From DASQZK01 sp963732905 (GTDB lineage: Bacteria > Bacteroidota > Bacteroidia > Bacteroidales > GCA-2748055), in assembly GCA_963732905.1 (NCBI GenBank), contig CAVTBM010000008.1:620001-684000 (forward strand): DNA of 64,000 nt, given 5' to 3'. Both the position numbers and the translations under genes were made by a program. The first letter of the stretch is position 1. The number at the start of each line of letters is the position of its first letter. The notes beneath the pieces are model-generated. The model searched no databases. It was not told the origin of the DNA and saw nothing but the letters and a program-made list of their open reading frames with translations. Shown here in pieces: positions 1 through 7,472 of this stretch.

Positions 1-649
1 GGACGAGACAAAAAACCACGACATCTTTCACACTGGTTTTGATCCTGAACCTGACGTAAAGGAGGAAAATGGTGAAAACAAGAAATAAAATCAGGATCGA
101 CACAGGACCTTTGGTAAGGACTGCCAGACCTGTAAAAAAAGCAGAAAGTATTATTTTCAGGCTTCTGTTCCCTTCATCCATAAAATAGCGGCATAAATGG
201 ATAATGGCGAGGAAGATGAAAAGGTTGAACCAGGGGTCGATGATTCCCGACTTAAAGTAGAAAAATGGCAGGATGCTACCACCGTAAACGAGCATCCACA
301 GAAAACCAAACTGTTCATTGAAAAAACGGCGGCCTGTATAAAAGAGGGTTATCAGGGTAAAAATGCCGCAGATAGCATCGGGAAAACGTGCAGCAAATTC
401 GTTAATTCCGAAGGTTTTCATAGACAGCACCTGCATCCAGATGAACAGCGGTGGTTTCTCCCAGAATGGCTGGTAATTTATTCTGACTGTAAGATAATCA
501 CCGGTAGCCATCATCTCCCGGGCTGACTCGGCAAAATTGATTTCATCCCAGTCGAAAAGGTGAACCCCTCCCAGGAACGGTATAAAGAACAGCAATCCTG
601 CCAGAATGGCCACAACCCAGGCCGTGATGATATTTTTCCTGTCCTTCAT
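1..649 (-). CDS. ArnT/PMT_2-type membrane glycosyltransferase, C-terminus beyond the window
   Basis: Integral-membrane glycosyltransferase of the ArnT / dolichyl-phosphate-mannose-protein mannosyltransferase-like superfamily, which moves a sugar from a polyprenyl-phosphate donor to an acceptor on the periplasmic face. Translated from ATG at 649 the frame stays open to base 1. After a first hydrophobic helix (about residues 8-26) comes a DWDE motif at 33-36, the acidic loop motif of this superfamily, then EKPPL at 64-68 and further hydrophobic helices. Only about 216 residues of an expected 450-600 are present. The start codon overlaps the stop of the upstream PAP2 gene (TCAT on the plus strand at 646-649, ATGA on the coding strand), so the two are probably translationally coupled. 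Donor and acceptor cannot be told from sequence. Confidence 0.82.
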   Translation of the reverse strand, partial: MKDRKNIITAWVVAILAGLLFFIPFLGGVHLFDWDEINFAESAREMMATGDYLTVRINYQPFWEKPPLFIWMQVLSMKTFGINEFAARFPDAICGIFTLITLFYTGRRFFNEQFGFLWMLVYGGSILPFFYFKSGIIDPWFNLFIFLAIIHLCRYFMDEGNRSLKIILSAFFTGLAVLTKGPVSILILFLVFTIFLLYVRFRIKTSVKDVVVFCLV

Positions 650-1296
650 CTTCTGATCACGGAAATTAACGGGCGGTTTAACCAATCCTTTTCCCATGAT
701 CCCACATAATTATAAAACAACATTGCTGCAAGACCCCCAATAACAGCTCCGCCAATAATATCTTCGGGAAAATGCTGGGCAAGGTAGATCCTGGAATATC
801 CGATAGCAACCGCCAGTATGAAGAGTATGATTTTCAGGAACATATTTTTCACGATGAACGACAGTCCAAACCATATTGCAAAAGCGGTAGTTGTATGCCC
901 GGAAGGAAAACTGTGGTAAAAATGGATGTGTACACCGGGAACCGTGTCCAGGCTGATTCCCATATCACTGAAATATTTCACAGGCCGGTGATGACCCGGA
1001 AAGACGAAGATCTTAAGCATTTGTGTCACTATGCCGGAAACAGCCGCTGAGAGTCCGATATAAAAACCATATCTTATTTTTCTCAGGAAAAGAAGAAGGG
1101 CCAGAACTACAGCCGTCAGACCACTACCCAGAGAGGTAAGCACTTTCATCACTATATTCAGAAAATCAGAGTGAAAAGCATAAAGTTCCAGGAAAAGACC
1201 GGGTTTAGGTTTAAGATATAAAAGAATCAGGCCTCCAATAAGGAAGAGGTAGAACAGATAAATAATGATCCGGTTCCGGGAGATTCCTTTGAACAT
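646..1296 (-). CDS. PAP2 family membrane phosphatase
   Basis: Membrane-bound phosphatidic-acid-phosphatase type 2 protein, 216 aa, about six hydrophobic helices. The three catalytic motifs are visible: K-x8-RP (K..FPGHHRP, slightly longer than the usual K-x6-RP), PSGHT in the middle, and SR-x5-H-x3-D (SRIYLAQHFPED) near residue 170. Family members remove phosphate from lipid phosphates or undecaprenyl pyrophosphate at the periplasmic face. The ATGA overlap with the downstream glycosyltransferase suggests a joint role in lipid-linked sugar metabolism, for example dephosphorylating the carrier lipid or a lipid A-type acceptor; that role is inference. An overlapping plus-strand frame at 772-1050 is a shadow. 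Confidence 0.85.
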   Translation of the reverse strand: MFKGISRNRIIIYLFYLFLIGGLILLYLKPKPGLFLELYAFHSDFLNIVMKVLTSLGSGLTAVVLALLLFLRKIRYGFYIGLSAAVSGIVTQMLKIFVFPGHHRPVKYFSDMGISLDTVPGVHIHFYHSFPSGHTTTAFAIWFGLSFIVKNMFLKIILFILAVAIGYSRIYLAQHFPEDIIGGAVIGGLAAMLFYNYVGSWEKDWLNRPLISVIRR

Positions 1297-1329
1297 GTTC
1301 AGGGTGTTAGTCGTCCAAAGATAGTTATT

Positions 1330-4143
1330 CTATTTCATAAGTTGGTAGCCGGACTCCACCCCTTTTTTGTAAGCGGGAATGCCCTGGACCATCCATTCCG
1401 GTTCGGGTTTGGCTTTCAGGTAGTGGTCGAAGAACTGCATCATCCTTATACTCAGGTCAACTCTGTCGGGCCATTTTGAGAGGTTGTGTCCCTCATCGTT
1501 ATAACTCAGCATCCAGACAGGTTTATTGAGCCTCCGCAGGGCTGTGAAGAATTCAATTCCCTGGTACCATGGCACCGAGCCATCGGAATCATTATGCATG
1601 ATAAGTAAGGGGGTCTGAATATCGGGAACATGGAAAAGGGGTGAATTTTCGATATATAGTTCAGGCTTTTGCCATAGTGTTGCACCAAGTCTGCTTTGTG
1701 TCCGTTCGTACTGAAACATTCTGCTCCTACCTGTACTCCAGCGGATTCCACCGTATGCACTGGTCATATTGCTAACAGGTGCGCCAGCCATTGCCGCTTT
1801 GAAGAGGTTCGTCCTGGTGACCAGGTAGGCTACCTGGTATCCGCCCCAGCTTTGCCCCTGGATGCCCATTCTCGTACTGTCAATGAAAGGAAACCTGTCA
1901 ACCATAGCCTTAGTCCCTGATACCACTGCATCGTACGCGCTCTGCCCGGGATAACCGATCCTGTAAGTGATATCCGGAACAAAAACAACATATCCATTAC
2001 TGGTGCACCAGGGAATATTGAGGATGGACCAGCTCGGAGCAGGAACAGAGTGCACATAAAGCTGGTCGGAACTTTTTTCATAAAAATATACCAGCATCGG
2101 ATATTTGCCGGCAGGATCGAGATTTTCAGGCGTATATAAAATCCCATTCAATTTTTCACCGGTTAGGGAAGTCCAGTTTACCAGTCTGGCCTCCCCCCAA
2201 AGGTATTTGGCTGCCTGCGGATTAACTTCCGACACCCGGGAAGGTGATCTGAATCTGTCATCGGTGACATAGATATCCGGGTAATCCCTGAAATTACCTT
2301 TCCTGAAAAGGAACATCTGGCTGTTTTTGGCTTTCGCCAGATCCGAATAGGCATCCGTAGATTCCAGCAACAGCCTTGGGATGGTGCGACCTCCGGGATA
2401 GAGATAGGCATAACCAGGCTGCATGGTCCGTTCATTAAAGGTGCTCAGGTAAAGAGGCTGCTTTAAGCTTATAAAGTACTCATCCTTATCGAGTTTAACG
2501 TACCTCAGTCGGAGCTTGTTCTGGCGGCCATATTGAGAGGTAAGACAAAACGGAATTTTTAAGCCCGAGGGATCAACACACCAGATATCGTAACGGTCGT
2601 ATAGAAGAACGTATTCATCGTCTTTTGAGAAACCGGCAATACCATAACTGTCTGGTAATTTGGGGACATCATTTTCTTCATCATAGAAACCGGCCCGGAT
2701 TCCCGATATAAGATTGATGGTTTTCGCAGTAACTGTGTTGTAAGAATGCCAGCTACTGTCGGCCGGCATATAATACACGATAAATTTCCCGAACGGGGAC
2801 AGGACCACGGTGTTGCTGAGATTTTTTGCGACCAGTGTTTTTTGTCCGCTGTCGGTGTTAATCAGCCATACGTCCCTTGCGGATATTCCGGTCCATGAAG
2901 ACTGCCGTTCATATGGTCCGGCCTCAAAGCCGAGCATCCAGGGCCCATCACCGCCATGCATCGTAACCAGGGTTTCTACTACTGTATCGGCCAGCTGTAT
3001 GAATTTCCTTTGAACGAGGTCATACATAGCCTGATAATTAAGCCTTTTCGAATGCTCAAGTTGCTTTTTCTGCTGAGGCTGAAGGTAATGGTCCTGCCAT
3101 GACCATACATCAAGATGAGGCTTTTCTTCGTCAAGCAGAGTATCTTCAGGTTCCTTTGCGGGAACCGGGGATGTACCAAAAAACAGGCGGGACTCATCGT
3201 CAGAGAACCAGAGTGTACCGTTCCGGTTCACTCCCCACCCCGGAAACATCCAGGATGCGGCCGAATCGACAAGTGAAGTTGCTTCCCGGTCTCCGATCTC
3301 CCAGTAAAAAAGTTTGACACCAGCCACCGTGGAGGAATCGATGGACGTCATAAAGGCCAGTTTGCGTCCCTGTTTGTCGGTCGCCAGGTTCCATGCCATT
3401 CCATGGTTTTCGTGCACAATATTGAGCGACTCATCAGGAATGATCATTGCGTAGGTTACTGTTACTGGCACACTGTCAGGGGCTAGTTGCTGAAATGCCA
3501 GCAGATTACCGTTTTCCGATAAAGCGTAGTCATAGACATTCTCGTAGGTAAATGATTTATGGTTAACCGGATTGTAAAGCACAACACTGGCAAGCTTGAA
3601 TTTTGATTTCAATTTCCGGAACATTTTTTCCTGGCTGGTTTCAGGCAATGTATCGGTTTCCGGTTTTTGCTCTTTGGCAAAACCATGATACAATGCAATC
3701 CAGTCAGAACCTTCACGGGGAACGGAGAAAGATCTGACATCAGGAAATTTAACCGTTTCTCCCGTGCTGAGATTATAGACAAACAATGAATCGTGAGGAT
3801 AATCTGCCTTATCCTTTTTTTCCTTTTTTGCCTGTCTGATCATCCACCCGGGAGGAACGATCTTACCTGCGATAAACTTTGAACCTGGTAGTACTTTAAC
3901 TCCGGTACCTCTGAAAATCGTATCGGTAGAGCCTTGTGCAATATTATTAACACAATAGAAACCATCACCCTTTTCCCTCTTAACCTCGAAACCGACAAAC
4001 TCCCCGTTGTCAGTGATGATAGCATTTTCTGCTCTTTTCCATTCATCATAAATGGAATGGTCCATAGGAATTTTATGCTGTCCCATTGCCGGAGTCAACA
4101 TGATGGTGGTCATCAAAGCAATGAACAGCCTTGTCTTATTCAT
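1330..4143 (-). CDS. secreted S9 family peptidase (prolyl oligopeptidase / dipeptidyl-peptidase type)
   Basis: Large exported serine peptidase of family S9, 937 aa from the chosen start. The open frame extends 13 codons further (to 4182), but ATG at 4143 begins a clean signal peptide (MNKTRLFIALMTTIMLTPAMG), so that start is preferred. The N-terminal two thirds are a beta-propeller-like domain; the C-terminal alpha/beta hydrolase carries GQSWGG with the nucleophile Ser near residue 765, Asp near 854 (HNDSDGSVP) and His near 886 (DEGHNL), a complete triad in the normal order. S9 enzymes of this build cut dipeptides or short peptides in the periplasm. It stands alone between the PAP2 gene and divergent galK, with about 290 bp of AT-rich spacer upstream. 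Confidence 0.9.
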   Translation of the reverse strand: MNKTRLFIALMTTIMLTPAMGQHKIPMDHSIYDEWKRAENAIITDNGEFVGFEVKREKGDGFYCVNNIAQGSTDTIFRGTGVKVLPGSKFIAGKIVPPGWMIRQAKKEKKDKADYPHDSLFVYNLSTGETVKFPDVRSFSVPREGSDWIALYHGFAKEQKPETDTLPETSQEKMFRKLKSKFKLASVVLYNPVNHKSFTYENVYDYALSENGNLLAFQQLAPDSVPVTVTYAMIIPDESLNIVHENHGMAWNLATDKQGRKLAFMTSIDSSTVAGVKLFYWEIGDREATSLVDSAASWMFPGWGVNRNGTLWFSDDESRLFFGTSPVPAKEPEDTLLDEEKPHLDVWSWQDHYLQPQQKKQLEHSKRLNYQAMYDLVQRKFIQLADTVVETLVTMHGGDGPWMLGFEAGPYERQSSWTGISARDVWLINTDSGQKTLVAKNLSNTVVLSPFGKFIVYYMPADSSWHSYNTVTAKTINLISGIRAGFYDEENDVPKLPDSYGIAGFSKDDEYVLLYDRYDIWCVDPSGLKIPFCLTSQYGRQNKLRLRYVKLDKDEYFISLKQPLYLSTFNERTMQPGYAYLYPGGRTIPRLLLESTDAYSDLAKAKNSQMFLFRKGNFRDYPDIYVTDDRFRSPSRVSEVNPQAAKYLWGEARLVNWTSLTGEKLNGILYTPENLDPAGKYPMLVYFYEKSSDQLYVHSVPAPSWSILNIPWCTSNGYVVFVPDITYRIGYPGQSAYDAVVSGTKAMVDRFPFIDSTRMGIQGQSWGGYQVAYLVTRTNLFKAAMAGAPVSNMTSAYGGIRWSTGRSRMFQYERTQSRLGATLWQKPELYIENSPLFHVPDIQTPLLIMHNDSDGSVPWYQGIEFFTALRRLNKPVWMLSYNDEGHNLSKWPDRVDLSIRMMQFFDHYLKAKPEPEWMVQGIPAYKKGVESGYQLMK

Positions 4144-4437
4144 AAAAAGATAGAATTGATATTTCCCTTTCAGCTGGCACAAAATGATATCAACACAGAT
4201 TTAAAACAGGTTCAGGTTCAGGTTCAGCCCGGAAAAATAAATAAAATTAATTATATGAAGGTAATCAACAATGTCTAAAAATGAAATTTTAAGATATTTT
4301 TTTGCAGGTATGAACTCATTTAAAACCTGAAGTTATTTAGAATTGTTCTCTTAGCAGATTTTTCTAATTTTGATCCACCAGAATCCAGTGTTTCCTGAAT
4401 CTACAGGCTGTTTCTGCCGGTCCATAAACCTAATTCA

Positions 4438-4764
4438 ATGATAAAAACGAATGAACCTATCGAAATATTTTTTGAGCTATACGGTTCTCAAAGCATAAAT
4501 CCGGGAGTATATTTTTCTCCCGGAAGGGTAAATCTTATCGGAGAACATACTGACTATAACGGAGGTTATGTCTTTCCATGTGCTCTTGATTTCGGCACCT
4601 ACCTTATCATACGGAAAAACGGGACGAACAAGTTACGTTTTGCGACAACGAATTTTGACGACCGTGGTACCGTCCTTCTGAGTACCCCGGTTAAAAAACA
4701 GGACAAGCGCTGGTTCAACTATCCCCTGGGGGTTATCGATCAATTTCAAAATCCGTGTTGGTGA
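4438..4764 (+). pseudogene. galK: galactokinase, N-terminal fragment (internal deletion)
   Basis: N-terminal part of galactokinase, the first Leloir enzyme (galactose to galactose-1-phosphate). The GHMP-kinase galactose-binding signature GRVNLIGEHTDYNGG is intact near residues 31-45, followed by the normal reading through ..WFNYPLGVIDQF at about residue 103. Then, instead of the conserved ATP-binding loop (PxGxGLSSSA), the frame runs into a TGA at 4762-4764 after five unrelated residues, giving only 108 aa against about 380 for the family. The missing middle is not found elsewhere nearby, and the next bases encode the enzyme's C-terminus in the +1 frame. Lacking the ATP-binding loop, the product cannot be a functional kinase as sequenced. 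Confidence 0.85.
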
Positions 4765-4843
4765 AAATTACAAACAAAAGACCGGACTCACAGCCGACTT
4801 TTATATTGCCGGCGTTGGCGACGGAACAAAAAAAATTGAATAA
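4751..4843 (+). pseudogene. galK: galactokinase, C-terminal remnant fused out of frame
   Basis: Reading from 4751 in the frame one base later than the N-terminal fragment gives IRVGENYKQKTGLTADFYIA then GVGDGTKKIE and TAA at 4841-4843. This matches the shape of a GalK C-terminus (YKxKTG-x-A-x-FYxxxxGDG). It directly abuts the galT start (TAA followed at once by ATG), the usual galK-galT operon layout. The pair of fragments shows that about 245 codons, roughly 735 bp, are missing between about 4740 and 4760. The match to the C-terminus is by pattern recognition; an alignment would settle it. Confidence 0.75.
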
Positions 4844-5878
4844 ATGATGACAGGAAACTGGGAACGAAGATGGCATCCCCTGCTCCAGGAATGGGTCATC
4901 CTGGCTGCTACCACGGCAAACCGTCCCTGGTCGGGGGAAACAATTGAAGATACAGGGAACCATGAACCAGCTTACGATCCGCAATGTTACCTGTGCCCGG
5001 GTGTGACCCGGGCTTCAGGGATCACTAACCCTCATTATACCGAACCTTTTGCCTTCACGAACGATTTCGCCTCGTTCTCCATGGATGCGCCCGATGTTCA
5101 TCACCATGAAGGATTTGAGCTTTCCGAACCGGTACACGGCACCTGCCGGGTCATCTGCTTCTCTCCTGTTCACAACACTACGCTTGCTGAACTTTCCCGG
5201 GAAGAGACCGGAAAGGTCTTTGAAATCTGGAAGGATGAGTTCCGGAATCTGAGCCGTCATGAGAAAATCAAGAATGTGTTGATGTTCGAAAACAAAGGAA
5301 AAGTTATCGGCGTTTCAAATCCTCACCCACACGGACAAATTTATGCCACGGGTTTTGTACCTCGTATTGTTGACAGTCAGCGGAGTTCCTTCAGCCGGTA
5401 TTACCAGGAGCATAACACTCATCTGCTGTGCGACCTGCTTGATCATGAACTCGGCAATGGTTCCAGGATCATCGAATCTAACGAACACTTCGTGGTGTTC
5501 ATTCCCTATTTTGCGAGATTTGTTTTTGAGACGTACATCGTTCCCCGCAGGCACGTGGCCAGGATCTCTGATCTGACTTCCGAAGAAACGGAAGCACTCA
5601 CACAGATCTTCAAAAATACAATTGTCAGGTTTGACAATCTGTTCCATATTTCCTTCCCCAATATTACGATGCATCAGAATGCCCCGTGCGACGGAAAAGA
5701 AGAATCAGATCTGTTCCATTACCACATCGAATTCTACCCGCCCATGCGCTCACCCGACAAGCTGAAATACCTTGCAGGCTTTGAATCGGGCGGCGGAAAT
5801 ATCATCAATCCGGTGAAGCCGGATGAAGCAGCGGGACAGATGAGAGAGGCAGGGATAAAACATTGGAAATCGCGGTAA
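4844..5878 (+). CDS. galT: galactose-1-phosphate uridylyltransferase
   Basis: Second Leloir enzyme: exchanges UMP between UDP-glucose and galactose-1-phosphate in the cytoplasm. 344 aa, the family's normal length. The active-site HPHGQ motif is at residues 161-165 (VSNPHPHGQIYATG), with the second His (163) the expected uridylylated nucleophile; a zinc-type CxxC pair sits at 48-51 (QCYLCPG), and the C-terminal HYHIEFYPP stretch is typical. The ATG follows the galK C-terminal stop with no gap, so the two were one operon; with galK broken, galT may depend on another kinase or be in decay. A second ATG three bases later is also possible. galM lies about 14 kb away on the other strand. Confidence 0.93.
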   Translation: MMTGNWERRWHPLLQEWVILAATTANRPWSGETIEDTGNHEPAYDPQCYLCPGVTRASGITNPHYTEPFAFTNDFASFSMDAPDVHHHEGFELSEPVHGTCRVICFSPVHNTTLAELSREETGKVFEIWKDEFRNLSRHEKIKNVLMFENKGKVIGVSNPHPHGQIYATGFVPRIVDSQRSSFSRYYQEHNTHLLCDLLDHELGNGSRIIESNEHFVVFIPYFARFVFETYIVPRRHVARISDLTSEETEALTQIFKNTIVRFDNLFHISFPNITMHQNAPCDGKEESDLFHYHIEFYPPMRSPDKLKYLAGFESGGGNIINPVKPDEAAGQMREAGIKHWKSR

Positions 5879-5911
5879 ACCAGGCGAAGAAACCACGGGA
5901 AAAACATACAA

Positions 5912-6066
5912 TTGGAGATTGGGAGATTAGGGATTAGGGATTGGGGATTGGAGATTGGGGATTGGAGAGATTGGGGATTGGAGATTGGGGATTGGAGATT
6001 GGGGATTGGGATTAGAGATTGGAGATTGAGAGATTGGGAGGGATTAGAGATTGAGATTGGAGATTG
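5912..6066 (+). repeat. intergenic minisatellite, GRGATTR-type units
   Basis: About 155 bp of imperfect short tandem units built on a 7-bp core GRGATTR (GGAGATT, GGGGATT, AGAGATT variants). One frame stays open across it for 60 codons only because the unit lacks stops; the resulting peptide (repeats of DWGLEIGDW) is low complexity and not credible as a gene. A second tract of the same unit lies at 13361-13423 beyond the secreted-protein cluster. Confidence 0.85.
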
Positions 6067-6157
6067 TTCCTATTTCCAGATAATATCCCATTAATATTGG
6101 TCTTTTAGGTTCCGCATTTCATCTTGCAAAACTTCAAGTGCTAAAAAATATTTGGAG

Positions 6158-6182
6158 TATAATTTCAATTGAGCTATCAGCT
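6158..6182 (+). repeat. 25-bp element shared with 13572-13596
   Basis: These 25 bases match 13572-13596 in the same orientation with three mismatches, all purine transitions. In both places the element follows the GRGATTR minisatellite and is followed by short CTCCATAAC-type units, so it is one part of a composite intergenic island present on both sides of the 6.4-13.1 kb gene cluster. Confidence 0.7.
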
Positions 6183-6325
6183 CCACCCCTCCCCAACCCC
6201 TCCCCTGAGAGGGGCTTGTCTTCTAACGACATAAGCTGATATGAGAGCACTTTTTTAATTAAATTTTCTTGTGCAACGTTACCGGAAAACCGTTCGATTC
6301 AAAACATATTTTATCGGAGTGAACA

Positions 6326-6351
6326 CCCCCTCTGCCTTCCAGGAGAGGGGG
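6326..6351. repeat. C/G-rich inverted repeat
   Basis: Perfect 8-bp inverted repeat CCCCCTCT / AGAGGGGG with a 10-base loop. A related C-rich stretch with its own small hairpin (CCCCTGAGAGGGG) lies at about 6198-6210 in roughly the opposite orientation. The two resemble the ends of a small non-coding repeat element of about 190 bp (6180-6368). No gene is seen in 6067-6440. Confidence 0.5.
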
Positions 6352-6442
6352 CCGGGGGGGTGAGGTGGAACGAATGAAGTCCTGACTTATCCCTTTCCCT
6401 ATAACTCCATAACCTCATAACTCCATAACTCCATAACTTCCC

Positions 6443-6557
6443 CTACTTTATCTTCATAGCCTTCATTGAATAAAAAGAACGATCAGCAAACTGAACTCTG
6501 ATCAGGTACATCCGGGTGCCAGGGTGATATCTGAAGATAGTAAAGGCCGGCTCCCAT
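6443..6557 (-). pseudogene. chimeric remnant: T9SS sorting-domain tail joined to a beta-helix fragment
   Basis: On the minus strand the segment ends with MYLIRVQFADRSFYSMKAMK plus IK and TAG at 6443-6445, clearly the last strand of a T9SS type A sorting domain (compare LYLIRVQFVDLSTSSVKIIK in the gene at 11027-11929). Just before it, one frame over, lies SDITLAPGCT, which matches SDITLAPGCTLYIG of the protein at 7473-9005. The two pieces meet at the codons for LAPG, a motif both parents possess. It has no start codon of its own and looks like a fossil of recombination between cluster members. Confidence 0.6.
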
Positions 6558-6561
6558 ATCT

Positions 6562-7467
6562 TCAATTTTTAATCATTTTTAAAGAACAGATTGAATGATC
6601 TGCAAACCACACCGATATGAAATACAGGCCGGGAGCCAAATCTCCGGTTTCCAGGATTTTATTTGTCGTGAACAGGGATTTTTCTTCATAAACCACCTTA
6701 CCATATATATCATAAACGGTTATCGCCGTCACGGTCCGGTCTGATCGGATAGTCAGATGCTCATGGAATGGATTTGGGTAAATATTCAGTTTTTGATATG
6801 AATCATTCCCAACATTAAGAGATAACAAATTACAGTTATCACAAACCGAATCCTGATCAGAACATTCTGAATAGCCACTTAAAATATATTCAATCTCACC
6901 GCAACCAGCTGAACCGAAATAACCTAATAATCCACCTGAATATCCTATACCTTCAACTAACGAAGGCCCACAGGGATTGTCAGGATAACCATAACCAAAT
7001 TCACTGTATCTTTTATGATACAGGCCGGATATCTCAACTGAATCTATGAAATTGACAACAAAATACTCCCAATGTTCCAATCCATAAATAGTATCTCCTA
7101 AACTAATATTAAAATTATATATCGTTATCGGCTGATCCTCACCTGTGGGGATATATTGAACTGTTTTATCAGCGGAATTTCTGATAAATCCTAATAATGT
7201 TGAGGGTGTAAAATAGTGGTCTCCCAAATTTGGTTCAACCAGCATATATTCATATATTTTATGATAAATGAGATTGCCAATTGTGGTATCATCACAACAG
7301 AATTTATAGATATCTTCTGAATTACCCGGTGGTTCAAAATAATATTCATGCCAAACGCCTTCTTCAAAATTCATAGGAATGTAATCCTGTGAAAACAGGG
7401 ATTTGCTCAGTGCAAGCAACAACACCGCACTAAAAAATTTAAAGAAAAACTTGATGCAAAGTACCAT
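6562..7467 (-). CDS. secreted T9SS cargo protein, paralog 3 of a local family
   Basis: 301 aa. N-terminal signal peptide (hydrophobic core ending SLFSQ), then a domain of unknown function of about 190 residues, then a T9SS type A sorting domain that starts at NIYPNPFHEHLTIRS and ends LKMIKN. T9SS sends such proteins across the outer membrane to the surface or outside. Its unknown domain is shared with the genes at 10144-11022 and 11027-11929: DYIPMNFE-GVW after the signal peptide, a conserved IPxGE..I.I.(Y/D)FN..(I/L)GDT block, (I)DSVEI.G.YHKRYSEFG, YPDNP, and GIGYS-GLLGYFG. It is the last gene of a four-gene operon, 5 bp behind the BNR protein. Function of the shared domain is not recognised. 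Confidence 0.8.
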   Translation of the reverse strand: MVLCIKFFFKFFSAVLLLALSKSLFSQDYIPMNFEEGVWHEYYFEPPGNSEDIYKFCCDDTTIGNLIYHKIYEYMLVEPNLGDHYFTPSTLLGFIRNSADKTVQYIPTGEDQPITIYNFNISLGDTIYGLEHWEYFVVNFIDSVEISGLYHKRYSEFGYGYPDNPCGPSLVEGIGYSGGLLGYFGSAGCGEIEYILSGYSECSDQDSVCDNCNLLSLNVGNDSYQKLNIYPNPFHEHLTIRSDRTVTAITVYDIYGKVVYEEKSLFTTNKILETGDLAPGLYFISVWFADHSICSLKMIKN

Positions 7468-7472
7468 GGTAG

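Noticed and set aside
4197..4230. Three GGTTCA-type units upstream of the S9 peptidase gene
   Set aside because: Too short (about 20 bp) to call a repeat element or operator.
5912..6094. 60-codon plus-strand frame with DWGLEIGDW repeats
   Set aside because: It is the translation of the minisatellite; low complexity, no start context, no plausible protein.
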